From: Prado023 sp963706885
GTDB taxonomy: Bacteria > Actinomycetota > Actinomycetes > S36-B12 > CAIYMF01
Direction of reading: 5' to 3'
Assembly: GCA_963706885.1 (NCBI GenBank)
Contig: CAVPNX010000011.1
Location: 17,311-81,310 of the forward strand
Length of the DNA stretch: 64,000 bases
Shown here: in pieces, positions 43,475 to 54,200 of the stretch
How the letters are laid out: every line of letters begins with the position of its first letter
How positions within the stretch are numbered: the stretch's first letter is position 1
Notes under the pieces: model-generated
What the model was told of the DNA's origin: nothing
What the model saw: only the letters and a program-made list of their open reading frames with translations
The model's database searches: none
Position numbers and translations under genes: made by a program

Positions 43475-44125
43475 GTGCGCCCCGCCGACCTGCGTGAGCA
43501 CCTGCTGCGGGAGGGGATCAGCAGGGCGGTGGTGGACGTGCTGATGTCGGTGCCGCGGGACCGGTTCGTCCCGCCAGGACTGGAGTTCCGGGCGTGGGAG
43601 GACCACGCCATGTCGATCGGGCACGGGCAGACGATCTCCCAGCCCACGGTGGTCGCGCTGATGACCGAGGCCGCAGCCGTGGGGCCCGGCGACCATGTCC
43701 TGGATGTCGGGACGGGCAGCGGCTACCAGGCGGCCGTCCTCGCCGCCTGCGGGGCGCGGGTGCACTCGATCGAGCGTGTTCCGGCGCTGTCCGATCGGGC
43801 GAGGGTGCGGTTGGCCGAACTCGGCTACGACGTTGATGTCCGGTGCGGCGACGGCACGACGGGCCTGGCCGAGGAGGCACCGTTCGATGCGATTGTGGTG
43901 GCGGCGGCGACCGCGATCGTGCCCCCGGCGCTCGTGGATCAGCTTCGTGCCCCTGGGGCGGGCCGACGCGGCGGGCGCCTGGTCATCCCGATCGGCGAGC
44001 CGTCGGCGTGGTTCGGTGGGCAGGAACTGGTGGTGCTCGAGCGGGTGCCCGACGGCATCTCCCGGCGCAAGCTGCTCGATGTCGTCTTCGTCCCGCTGGT
44101 GTGGGATCCCACGAGCCCGGCGTGA
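43475..44125 (+). CDS. pcm: Protein-L-isoaspartate O-methyltransferase
   Basis: The 216-residue product has the PCMT family order: DVLMSVPRDRFVPPGL, SIGHGQTISQPTVVALMTEA (substrate loop), then the SAM fold VLDVGTGSGYQAAVLAA and IERVPALSDRA, and the GDGTTGLAEEAPFDAIVVAAA block. It methylates damaged isoaspartyl residues for repair. The GTG at 43475 has GAGG upstream and lies 6 nt after the membrane-protein gene. Confidence 0.92.
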   Translation: MRPADLREHLLREGISRAVVDVLMSVPRDRFVPPGLEFRAWEDHAMSIGHGQTISQPTVVALMTEAAAVGPGDHVLDVGTGSGYQAAVLAACGARVHSIERVPALSDRARVRLAELGYDVDVRCGDGTTGLAEEAPFDAIVVAAATAIVPPALVDQLRAPGAGRRGGRLVIPIGEPSAWFGGQELVVLERVPDGISRRKLLDVVFVPLVWDPTSPA

Positions 44126-44163
44126 GGCCGGGGGCCCGGGCGCCGCGGTGCCCGCTGGCGCAG

Positions 44164-44799
44164 TCAGCCGGCGCGGCGGACCAGGACCACCGAGTCCAGG
44201 GCCACGACGGCACCGTCGGACTCCCGCGGCTGGACCTCGCTGACCAGGACCTCGAAGCCCTCGGGCAGGTGCAGGGCCACGAGGATCGCATCGGGGGACA
44301 GGAGCCGGTGCGCGGGAGGGCCGCCGAAGCCGCGGACCCCGTGCTCGGGATCGTGGGCGATGACCAGCAGGTGCCCTCCGGGGGCCACCAGCGCAGGCAG
44401 GTGGGCATAGGCACTGTCGCGGTCCTCGGGCTCGGGGTGGATGAACGCGAGCGTGACCAGGTCGAAGGTGCCCGTCGGGGACAGCCCCGCGAGGAACGCC
44501 GGGTCGGTGGCGTCGCCCTGTGCGAAGGCGGCGTCCAGGCCCGCCTCCCGGGTCGCGGACCGGGCGCGGTCCAGTGCCACGTCCGACCAGTCCACCCCGG
44601 TGACGTCCCACCCGTGGGCGGCGAGCCAGCGGGCGTCGGCACCCTCACCACATCCGATGTCCAGGGCGGTGGGCGCGCTGCCGTCCGCACCCCGGGCCGG
44701 GTGAACCAGACTGCTCAGGGTCCTCACCAGTGCGGCGTTCGGTTCGCCGGACCACACAGTGGCCGCGGCGTAGCGCTCATTCCATCCGGAGGCATCCAC
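44164..44799 (-). CDS. Class-I SAM-dependent methyltransferase
   Basis: From the GTG at 44799 the product is 211 residues: WNERYAAATVWSGEPN, a typical N-terminus of the thiopurine/TehB-like group, then SAM motif I ALDIGCGEGADARWLA, motif II VTGVDWSDVALDRA, and later LVAPGGHLLVIAHDPEHG. The substrate is unknown; small molecules or metalloids (tellurite) are known for relatives. Longer in-frame extension lacks family sequence. A leaderless-type -10 precedes the GTG. Confidence 0.87.
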   Translation of the reverse strand: MDASGWNERYAAATVWSGEPNAALVRTLSSLVHPARGADGSAPTALDIGCGEGADARWLAAHGWDVTGVDWSDVALDRARSATREAGLDAAFAQGDATDPAFLAGLSPTGTFDLVTLAFIHPEPEDRDSAYAHLPALVAPGGHLLVIAHDPEHGVRGFGGPPAHRLLSPDAILVALHLPEGFEVLVSEVQPRESDGAVVALDSVVLVRRAG

Positions 44800-44805
44800 A
44801 AGCCC

Positions 44806-44811
44806 AGTGTC
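44806..44811 (-). promoter_or_regulatory. Leaderless-type -10 hexamer GACACT
   Basis: GACACT on the minus strand ends 6 nt before the GTG of the methyltransferase. Confidence 0.45.
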
Positions 44812-44852
44812 CCGCACGTCGGTCCGCGGGGAAGCGAGGGGAGGCGGGTGGG

Positions 44853-47282
44853 CTAGGAGACCTGAAGCGGGATTGCCATCCGTGGGAGCTGGGAGAAGGG
44901 GAATGCGCGCTCGGTTCCCGCGTCCAGCCACACTCCGACCGTGGTGCGGGGCAGCACCGTGCCGGCCTCGACGACTCCGTTGCGCCGGAAGGCGAACACC
45001 TCGATGTCCCCGATGCGCCAGTCGGGGGCCTGGGCGGTCCCCAGGGCATCGAGGAACTCGCCGCGCGGCGCCGGGGTCCTCTCCGCGAACTTGGTGGCGA
45101 AGGAGAGGAGCAGTGCACGGCGCTGGGCAAGGGTCTCGTCGTCGGACTCCATCACCTGGATGGCCACGATGAGGCCACTTCCCCGCCGCACGACAGCGAA
45201 GACGGGCGGCGCGTCCGAGGTGGTGGCGAAGTCGCCCGTGTCGATGCCGGAGTACGGCCCGAGCATGCGGGCTGTGCTCTGCCCGGAGGCAGGGGCGCTG
45301 ACGAGCGCCAGCACGAAGGGCTCGTCCTCGGCGGTGAAGCGATCCCAGTCGGACTCCCGAAGGCATGACAGCGTCCGGAACGTCACCTGGCAGAACAGGT
45401 CGTCACCGCTCCTGGAGACCCAGAGATCGTAGGAGAGCCGGTAGTGGCCCTCGGTCTCGCCGTTGACATCGATGAGTCCCTGGCCGGGGAAGCCCTGTCC
45501 GGCGATCTGCACCAGCTGTGCCCAGGTCCACGGCTGCTGGCCGTTGCCGACGAGGTCCGCATGCCCGCCGACCAGCGACAGCAGTACGTCGCCGATCGCC
45601 TCGATCACCCCCGAGAGCGCCCCGGTGAAGTCATTCCACGCCGCAGCCAGGATCGCGCCGGCGTTGGCTGCGCGGTTCGCCAGGATGATCCGCGAGGGCA
45701 GCGCGGTGAACGGCCCGACGACGTAGGCTGCGCGACTGCCCGCCTCGAAGTCGTCCCACTCCAGCAGTCGGTTCTCCGACCAGGACCCGGTGGGCGAGCG
45801 GAGCCGGCCGTGGTCGAGGAGGAACTCCTGCCCCGAGCACTTCAGGACGATGTCGGCGTTGGTCCCGGACAGGGCCTGGGTGGAGGTTCCGAGTGTGACG
45901 CGCAACCACCAGCCGTCGCCCGTCTCGGTCGGGTCGGGTGGGTACTGACCCGCGCTGATGATCGTGAACGGCTGCTGCGCAGGGTCCTCGAACTGGCGGA
46001 TGTCGCCGGGAGTTGGTGGGTTGGGGGCTGCCGCGCTCGTCGCACCGGGGGATTGCCGGCCCTGGTTCTTCACGCGGTCCCAGAACCCCACGTTGATCAG
46101 TTCCAGATGGGAGCGCCCAATCCGGTCGAGCTCCTCGAGCCACTGCGACGTGGTGCGCGTGGCAAGGCCCCGGGCGATGGCGAACAGCTGCTCGCCAGTC
46201 AGCGTCGTGTCGTCCATGGAGCGGTTGCGCCGCGAGATCTCAGCCATCCACTTGTTGTCCAGCGCGATCCCGGTGGGCGCGAGCACCAGGATCCCAGGCG
46301 GTGCCGGGATCGTGGCCAGCGCTGGGGGCGTGGCGGGCGCGGAAGTGTCCCCCGTGCACGAGCGCCAGCGGTGGGCGACGTCCTCCATGCCCACGAAGGA
46401 CAGGACGGCGGTTGCCGCGTCCCGCAGCCCGATCGGAAGCGCGCGATAGAGCGTGCAGTCATAGGCGTACTTGCCGTGGGACTTGTAGCCGTGCTGCAGG
46501 CCGACCTCGTACATCCCGGTGAACAGGTCCCAGCCCGGACGTGGGTCTGCACCCACGATGCTCAGCCGCCTTCCCAGGATCCCGGTCAGGCGGTCCCGCA
46601 CGGCCGCCTCCCGCAGGGGCATCGACCAGGCGAAGTCGTGCTGGGGCAGGGGGGACCCCAAGGGTCCTCGCGCAGGGCGCACCGCGACCGGGGCCAGGTT
46701 CAGGACCGGTGTGCCCGCTTCGAACCAGGTCTTGGTGCGTCGCTCCGCGGAGTCCATCCAGGAGGAGTGGGAGTAGAAGTCCTGCATCGCATGCAGGCTG
46801 GTGCCGATCGCGTTGCGGGCGGCGTCCACGTCGTTGTGCTCGGCTGCCCAGACCAGCGCGGCCACCGTCCCGCCGAGGTAGCGGCGCCACATCGTGCGGA
46901 TCTGGCTGGTGCTGGTGAGGTCGTCGAAGTGCATCTTGGTCAGCTCGGGGCGGGCCATGAGCGCCACGCCCAGGCGACCCAGGCCCCCACCGTTGCCGAG
47001 GTTGAACCACCACAGCGGGTTGTACAGGTAGGAGTCCAGGTAGTCGGCGTGCCAGGCGATCGAGTCGGCCGCTGTGCTTCCGGGGGCGATCCCCCGGGCG
47101 GGATCGGGCACCGCCCATCGGGCATTGGCGCCAGCAGCCGCAGCCCCATCGCGAGTGATCAGCTCGTGGTACCAGCCGCTGGTCGGGTCCCCGGCCACCC
47201 CACCATTGACGGGGTCCTCACCACCGAAGGTCGCAAGGACCCCGGGGATGCCGGCGAGGGTCAGCGGGATTCGGTCAGCCAT
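44853..47282 (-). CDS. HET-C/zinc-phospholipase-C-like protein with a PLAT-like domain
   Basis: The ATG at 47282 has GGGAGAA 5 nt upstream. The 809-residue protein has no signal peptide. Residues 39-177 follow the HET-C/Zn-PLC pattern: His39 in the early HELITRDGA, His78 (AWHADYLD), H118-F-D120, and GTSLHAMQDFYSHSSWMD with H164, D168 and H172. Residues about 450-530 (WWLRVTLGTSTQALSGTNAD, then WDDFEAGSRAAY and PSRIILANR) resemble a PLAT/LH2 lipid-binding beta-sandwich. That order recalls clostridial alpha-toxin, but similarity is only at motif level. The remaining segments are unassigned. It lies 12 nt after the LuxR-type gene in the same transcript. Phospholipase activity is inferred. Confidence 0.65.
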   Translation of the reverse strand: MADRIPLTLAGIPGVLATFGGEDPVNGGVAGDPTSGWYHELITRDGAAAAGANARWAVPDPARGIAPGSTAADSIAWHADYLDSYLYNPLWWFNLGNGGGLGRLGVALMARPELTKMHFDDLTSTSQIRTMWRRYLGGTVAALVWAAEHNDVDAARNAIGTSLHAMQDFYSHSSWMDSAERRTKTWFEAGTPVLNLAPVAVRPARGPLGSPLPQHDFAWSMPLREAAVRDRLTGILGRRLSIVGADPRPGWDLFTGMYEVGLQHGYKSHGKYAYDCTLYRALPIGLRDAATAVLSFVGMEDVAHRWRSCTGDTSAPATPPALATIPAPPGILVLAPTGIALDNKWMAEISRRNRSMDDTTLTGEQLFAIARGLATRTTSQWLEELDRIGRSHLELINVGFWDRVKNQGRQSPGATSAAAPNPPTPGDIRQFEDPAQQPFTIISAGQYPPDPTETGDGWWLRVTLGTSTQALSGTNADIVLKCSGQEFLLDHGRLRSPTGSWSENRLLEWDDFEAGSRAAYVVGPFTALPSRIILANRAANAGAILAAAWNDFTGALSGVIEAIGDVLLSLVGGHADLVGNGQQPWTWAQLVQIAGQGFPGQGLIDVNGETEGHYRLSYDLWVSRSGDDLFCQVTFRTLSCLRESDWDRFTAEDEPFVLALVSAPASGQSTARMLGPYSGIDTGDFATTSDAPPVFAVVRRGSGLIVAIQVMESDDETLAQRRALLLSFATKFAERTPAPRGEFLDALGTAQAPDWRIGDIEVFAFRRNGVVEAGTVLPRTTVGVWLDAGTERAFPFSQLPRMAIPLQVS

Positions 47283-47294
47283 GTGGTTCTCCCA

Positions 47295-48098
47295 TCATGT
47301 CGTGAGCGGACTTCGGGCAATCGGGGAGCCCTCGCGTGATCGGCGGTCTCGCTGTCGCGGGATGACCGAACTGGGCGACGGGATGAGGCCTCGCTCACGG
47401 GCCAGGTTGACAGCGATCATCCGGTCGTGAACGCCGAGCTTGCGGTAGATGTTGGCCAGGTGCCGGTGGACGGTGCGTGGCGAGAGCTCGAGCTCGGAAG
47501 CGATCGACGTCGCCAGTCGGCCATCGGCGAGGAGCCCGAGGACCTCGGCCTCGCGCTGGGTCAGCTGCTCGCCCGCGACGGCCGGATGGGTTCGCCCCTC
47601 GGCGTCGTCGCAGCGTGTGCCCTCCAATCGGTCGGCCAGGGCCCAGAGCGCGGCGAGGGGTTCCCGCGCCGCCGCCCACAGTCTGAGGTCGGACTCGGCG
47701 AAGGGGCTGGCCCGGGCGAAGGAGGCGACCCGTGGAACGCCGAACGGGGGTGACCGCCCGGGGCCCGACGGGTGCACGACCGCCACGACGATGTGCCGAT
47801 ACGGCAGCTCTTCCCGGGGCTGCCAGGCTTTGAGGTCCCGCGACCGGTCCGTTGTGCGGGCCAGATTCGGGCCATGCTCACCCAAGAGGGCGGACAGCTC
47901 ACCGGCCGCCACCCTGTCGGGCCAGGCGGTGGTGGTGACTGCATGCCGGGTGCCGACCTTGGAGAGGGCGGCGGCATCCAGGTGCCAGGTGAGTCCCAGC
48001 TGGCCCAGGACGACCTGGTCCGCGGTGCCCGAGGAGTCGGCGACGGCCACGGCCCGCGTGAGCATGTCCAGGGCGATCGAGTCAGCGGCGCCGTGCAT
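47295..48098 (-). CDS. LuxR-family transcriptional regulator
   Basis: The ATG at 48098 has AGGGGG 8 nt upstream and is preferred over an in-frame GTG at 48107. The 267-residue protein has an N-terminal ligand or GAF-like domain (about 1-170) and a C-terminal LuxR-type HTH: LTQREAEVLGLLADGRLATS and ELSPRTVHRHLANIYRKLGV. Receiver-domain aspartates are not seen. It diverges from the giant-protein operon and precedes the HET-C/PLC-like gene, so it is the obvious candidate to control both sides. Confidence 0.87.
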   Translation of the reverse strand: MHGAADSIALDMLTRAVAVADSSGTADQVVLGQLGLTWHLDAAALSKVGTRHAVTTTAWPDRVAAGELSALLGEHGPNLARTTDRSRDLKAWQPREELPYRHIVVAVVHPSGPGRSPPFGVPRVASFARASPFAESDLRLWAAAREPLAALWALADRLEGTRCDDAEGRTHPAVAGEQLTQREAEVLGLLADGRLATSIASELELSPRTVHRHLANIYRKLGVHDRMIAVNLARERGLIPSPSSVIPRQRDRRSREGSPIARSPLTT

Positions 48099-48173
48099 GC
48101 TCGTCACCCCCTGTCGCTGGGTCCAGCCGATGTTCAGGATAGGGAAGGCAACGCTGCTTGGCTAGGGGGCTCA

Positions 48174-48183
48174 GCCGATCGGC
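48174..48183. promoter_or_regulatory. Perfect palindrome in the LuxR/giant-gene divergent promoter region
   Basis: GCCGATCGGC is centred 45 nt upstream of the -35 of the giant gene, and a direct copy of CAGCCGAT lies near 48124. This is a plausible operator for the adjacent LuxR-type regulator. Confidence 0.4.
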
Positions 48184-48226
48184 GGATCGACGCGCGCCCA
48201 TGTCGGCAAGTGGGCAATTGTGCGTA

Positions 48227-48256
48227 TTGGCAGAGTCGGCTGCGCGTTCCTACCGT
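48227..48256 (+). promoter_or_regulatory. Leaderless promoter of the giant-protein operon
   Basis: TTGGCA (48227-48232), an 18-nt spacer and TACCGT (48251-48256), with the ATG 6 nt later. The -35 matches TTGACA at five of six bases. The transcript should start at or next to the ATG. Confidence 0.65.
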
Positions 48257-48262
48257 GGGCCC

Positions 48263-51200
48263 ATGGCCAACCTGGCTCTGTTGGACCTCGTTCTCCCCTA
48301 CGTCTTCCGGGGGGAGAACATCGGGCCCAGCCATGCGGCCCTGAGCGTGCTGCGGGTAGTCACGTACGAGTCCTCGAACGACGACTTCGGCGTCACGATC
48401 CGTGGGCACTGCGAGGTCAACGGCTCGCTGGACTTCTTCCCCGGCCAGGGGGTCCTCGTCGCCGGTGGGGTGGATGAGGCCACGCCCGCCCACGACCCCT
48501 CACGTAGCGACCCGGTGTTCGACCTTCGCGACACAACTGTCGACTTCGAGCTGTTCGTCCCGCGCTCGGGCTCGGCGATCGTGGCTAATGCCCAGCCTAC
48601 GTTCGGCGCTGCGGCCGCGCCCGTCGGCGCGCTGTTCACCGACTGGACCGCCGCACCCGGGGACTACCCCTCGACCGGGTTCACGTTCGACCTGGTCCTC
48701 AACGCCCCGAAGCTGCGCCCACCCTTCCTGCACCCCGCCAAGGTCAGCACGATCGGGGTCCTCGAGCCGGACCCGAGCGTCAACGAGGTCGCGATCACCC
48801 TTCCCCGCATGCGGTTCCGGATCTCGCACGGCAATCCCGTGGGCAGCCAGCTCGTCTTCTCGTTCGTCGCCGCCGGGGTGTCCGACCTCGATGACCCGGG
48901 CAGCGTCGAGGTGTCGCAGTTCATCACGATGGAGCCGCCGTACGCCTACATCGGCGGCCAGGACGACCACGTGGTGGGGATCGGCTTCCGCAGCGCGACC
49001 CTCGATCTCGACGGTGATTGGACGCCGCCCGCGCTGCGCGACAAGGCCCAGGTGGGCGACGACTGGACCGGCCTGTACCTGCCCGAGGTCCGGATCTTCG
49101 TCTCGCCCGACGGCCTGCAGAACCTCGCGTTCGAGTGCGGGGCACAGGAGCTCCTGATCGGGGTCGACCGCACCAGCGGTGTCTGGGGCGACTTCGACGC
49201 GAAGCTCGTCCAGCAGGGCAGCGGCGAGCTGCGGATCATGCCCCGATTCACCGCTCCCGGCGGTCGGGAGTTCGGCGTCACCCTCGGGGGCGTCAGTGCC
49301 GGGGTACGTCAGGCCAGGGCTGCCCTCCCGCAGGCCACGACCCTGGTCATCGACGTCACCGGGGGACGGACCCCGTACACCCGGGTCGTGCGGATCAACG
49401 GGACAGCGCAGCCCAGCGCGACACAGTACGACCTCGACCTCGGCACGTCCGGAACCGCCATCGTCGACATCGATGTCACCTCCGGCAGCCCGACGACCCC
49501 GGTCGCCCGGATGCGCATCCTGGTGACGCGCGTCGTCGGCACCCCCCGCCTGCCGATCCCTGCGTCCCCGTCGTCCTCGTCGACGACCGCCCAGCCGGCG
49601 ACCATCGAGAGCGAGACGGGCTTCGACTTCGAGCTCGTCCAGGGCCCCGGTGAGGCCGTCACGATCCTCGTCGTCCCGCCGGTGGAGGGCCTGGCGTGGA
49701 GCGACTCCAGCGGACCGATCGTCAGCGGGAACCCGCCCGCGCAGGTCCATGGCTCGTCGGTGACGACCCAGGTTGTAGGGGGGACGACGCGGTCGATCAC
49801 CGCGGCCCGCGCCGGCGCGTCGGGCACCACCCTGTTGGACTACTTCTTCTTCTACGACTCCCCAGGTGGCGTGCACCCGATGACGGTGTCGACGACCAAG
49901 GCCACCGATGCGGCGCACGCGACCTGGTCTGCGGGCTCGCAGGACCCCATCGCGGCCTACGCGCACCACTTCGACGCGCTGCCCGATGGCGCGACCATCA
50001 CCGTCTCCGGGGATGCCAGCTACGAGGGCCACCCCGAGCGGAAGGGCTACAACACCTCCCTGGCCTGGCGCCGGGCCAACCGGGTGGCCACGCTCATCGG
50101 GGCCCACCACCAGACCAAGCACTTCGTGTTCGACATCGTCCCGCACCTGGCCGACCCGCAGAACCCGACGACGCCCGAGCAGGACACGTGGGCGACGTCG
50201 GTCGGATGGACGGCGCACAGCGGGCCAGTGGCCAACGAGCACTGGCGGGCGACGGTCTCGGTGTCGGCCAGCACCCCCGCCCAGAACGGGACGGTCAGCG
50301 TCAAGCGGCTGCCACCGAGCACCACCACGGTGCCGGTGCCCCGCCCACCTGCCGACCCGCCCCCGCCCGAGCACGCACCACCCCCGGACTGGTTCCGCTC
50401 GGCCGGGGTCAAGGTCCGGATCGTCGACAGCCAGCTGATCGCCCTGCAGCTCGACCTCGAGATCGACATGCAGACCCTCACCGAGGACAAGCTGGCCAGC
50501 GGCGGCCCGATCCCCGGTGGGGCCGCACTTCCCCGTGGCCGCACCCTCGACCACGGCACACCGGTCGGACCGAGCAACCCGGCCGACGGCATCACCGCGT
50601 TCCGCGTCCTGGTCCAGACCGACCCCGCGACGGGTCGCTACGACACCCTGCTCACCGCCGGCGCCGACCCGGCGGACACCGACGGACTGTGGCACCTCGG
50701 CTGGATCCCGCAGGTGGACACCCCGCCGGCCAGCAAGGACCTCGCGCTGACGTTTCTCGGCTCGTACCTGAGCTTCTGGCCGCTCATCGCCGAGGTGCCC
50801 CCGGTCGATGCGATCCGCAACGCGGCGGAGGGCCGTGACTCGGCCGTCGTCGACGTCGCACTAGCCGCGACCGCCCTGGCCGTGCCTGCCGTCGTCGCGG
50901 CCATCCCCTGGTTCCAGGTCGAGCGCATCATCTTCTTCGGCGCGGAGTACTTCCACACCCAGCGCGACGGCGGGTTCACCGGCACGCTCCTGGCCGACCT
51001 GGAGGTCGACTGGTCGATGAACATCCTCGACGGCCTCGTCGTCGTCCCCAAGGATCGCCCGCTGAAGGTCCGGTACAAGGCGATCGGGCTGCGACTGACC
51101 AACCGTGACGACGGGCTGGAGCGCTGGGACTTCCTGCCGGTCTTCGACGCATCACGTGGCTTCACGATCGACGTGGCCAGCGGCGGTGGGATGAAGATCG

Positions 51201-54200
51201 GTGAGCCGCTGGGCCAGATCCTGCGGATCCTCGGCGCCCGGCTCTCGCGCAGCAACCCCATGACCCTCGAGGTCGACATCGCCCTGGGCATCGACCTCGG
51301 TGTCGTGGCCGTCGACCAGGCCAGCGTGCGCGCCTACCTCGATGAGGCCCGCGCCCCCGAGCTGACGGCGCTGTCGGCCCGGGTCGACATCCCCGGGGCC
51401 CTCGTCGGGTCCGGCTATATGCGGATCGGCACCAGCCCCGACGGCACGAAGAAGACGATCGGCGGCCAGATCGACCTCACCCTCCGACCGGTCAACGTCC
51501 GCGTGGCCGCGGCCCTGGAGATCGCCACGATCAACGACAACGGCCGCGAGGCGACCGGGGTGTACATCGGGCTCAACGTGGTGCTGCCCGCCGGCATCCC
51601 GCTCGGCTCGACCGGCCTGGGGATCTTCGGCTTCCGCGGCATCTTCGGGATGCACTACCGGCGCCGGGAGATCACCGGACCCAACGCGAGCGTGCCCGCG
51701 CTCGAGTGGCTCAAGGCCAGCGGTGGCCAGCCGCACATGCTCAAGGGACCCGACCCGGCCGGAGTGGTCCTCTGGGAGCCGCAGATCGACAACTGGGCCT
51801 TCGGGATCGGCATCCTCATCGGGACCATGGAGGGTGGGGTCCTGATCAACCTCGACGGCACCTTCCTCCTGGAGCTGCCCGGCCCGCGCGTGCTCATCAT
51901 GCTCAACGCCCGGATCCTGATGCCGCCGCCGAGCGTCGATGGCATGGGGATGAAGGGCGGCGTCCTGGCCGTCATCGAGATCACCCCCGAGCACTTCCTG
52001 ATCGGCATCATCCTGCAGTGGGAGATCGAGCAGCTCATCAAGATCGTCATCCCCGTCGAGGCGGTGTTCCCGTTCGGCAGCCATGCCAACGAGTGGCACA
52101 TCTACCTCGGGGCGCGCTCGGACTACGGCCCGTCGATCGAGATCGACGTCCTCGGGATCGTCAAGGGCACCGGCTACCTGATGTTCCGCGGCAACGGCAT
52201 CCAGGCGTTCAAGAACGACCACGCCGACCTGCCGGCGATCAAGGGGTTCGGCGTCGGGCTCGGTGTCGCGGCGTCGTTCACCTGGGGCGACGTGGACGCC
52301 GGCCTCTACCTGCGGCTCGGCGGAGGCATGGACGCCGTCCTGGGCTTCGACCCGTTCATCCTCGCCGGGAACATCTGGGTGGCCGGCGAGCTGCGGCTGT
52401 GGATCATCTCGATCGGCGCCGACGCGCTGCTGGAGGTCGTCGTTGCCGAACAGGGCGCCCTGCCGCCCGCCCCGGACGGCACACCCAGGCCCGACCTGTC
52501 GCTCTACGTCCACGGCAAGGCCTGTGGACACGTCGACTTCTTCTTCTTCTCGGTGTCCGGATGCGTCGAGATCACCATCTCCGGGCCCAAGATGCCGGCG
52601 GCCATCCCGACCCTGGTCGAGAAGGTGTCGCTCCAGTCGAGGTCGCCGGCGCTGGCACAGGGCAGCGGGGTCGACAAAGGCATCGACGTGAGCCTCGGGA
52701 CCGCGGGTGAGGGCAGCTCGTACCCGGGTGACGCGAACACCCCGGTCGTGCCGATCGACGCGTTCCCCGTGATCTCCATGCTGGTCCCGCCCTCGCCCGA
52801 CGGGTCGGTGACCATCGGCGGACTCGAGGTGCCGCTCACCGCGGCGCCGGGCGTCGACCCGAGCGGGTACGCCGAGCGCTCCGGGGACCACTACCGCTAC
52901 CGCATCACGGGGATGCGCCTCGAGCGGGTCAAGGGCAACGGCCAGGTCGACCCCGTGACGCTCCTGGGCGGCACCGGCGCGACCAATGCCCCCGCATCCT
53001 GGTGGTCGGTCAACTCCGCGACGGACGCGAACGCGACCGCGCAGCTGGCGCTGCTCACCTGGCAGGCGACCCCGGCGACCAAGGCGATCGAGTACACCGA
53101 CCGCCTCGTCGAGGACGTCACTCGCCGGTGGGGGGCCGTGTGCACCCCCGCGGCCCCGCCGGCCGAGGTGCTGTGGACCTTCAAGCTCGAGCGGATCGGA
53201 CCCAGCGACGCGGGCTGGGACCTGCAGGGTGTGGCCTGGCCGGATCCCGCCGACTCGCAGCGCAGCACACCCGTGGACACGGGCCTGGACGTCTCCGAGC
53301 CCTGGCGTACCGGCGACCCAGCCGTCGACGGGCTGCGCGGCGTCGTCCCCGCTGTGGTCATCGGCTCCGTCGTCGAGTGCCGGCGCAAGCAGGCGCGCCC
53401 CGGCGACCTGGTGCGCGGCTCCTCGTTGGCGGCCGCCGTCTCGCGGCGCGTCCTGGCGGACATGCCCCGGGTCGTCCTCGGCGGGGCCGGCCCGGTCGTC
53501 GATGCCCACCCGAGCGGATCGCTGCTCCCGGCCGACGACGTCGTGCGGTCCATGGTCGCACCGTTGGCGAACTCGATGGACGTCCGCGTCTCTGCGGCAT
53601 TCCACGCGAAGGCCACCGCCGCGGCCCAGGGACTGAGCGACCTCGCAGCGGCCGGATCAGCGACACCCTCGCTGGCCTCGATCCTCACGGCCGGCGGTGC
53701 CGGCGCGGCATTCGGCCGGGTGGCACTCGATCGAGCCGTGCTCGCCCACACGGACTTCGGCACCGGCGTCGCCGGGGCCAGGAGCGATGATCGCCGAACG
53801 GGCACACGGTGCCCGGTCAAGGTGCTCCAGTCGCCGATGCTCGACTTCGGCCTGCCTACGAACCTGCCCGACGAGGCCCTGGCCAAGAGGCTGGCACCGC
53901 ACAAGGAGGACAACGAGCTGATCGACCGGGTCCACCTGCACACCGGCCCCTATGCCGAGATGTCGCTGCTGCTCTACGTCCCTGCCGGTCGCACCCATCA
54001 GAAGTTCGCCCCGGTCGTGGCCCGGGTGCTTGATGCCGACGGAAATGAGTTGGACCGCGTCCAGGTGTCCGGCTCAGACCTGCTCGCTGCGGGCGCCGCG
54101 CTGCCCGCGCGGTGGACCGACCTCAACGGACCCTGGGGCAACGACATCGACGACCTGGTGCGTTGGGGCCAGACGCTCGGTGCCCCCATCGCCTGGCTCA

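Noticed and set aside
44126..44163. Terminator between pcm and the methyltransferase gene
   Set aside because: Only a 5-bp imperfect stem can be drawn in the 38-nt gap; not convincing.
42602..44611. 669-codon minus-strand frame over the membrane protein and pcm
   Set aside because: It runs antisense to the well-supported pcm gene and reads as Arg/Pro/Gln-rich low complexity.
51152..53605. 817-codon minus-strand frame inside the giant gene
   Set aside because: The product is an Asp/Val/Arg-rich mirror of GC-rich codons, with no motif and no start signal.
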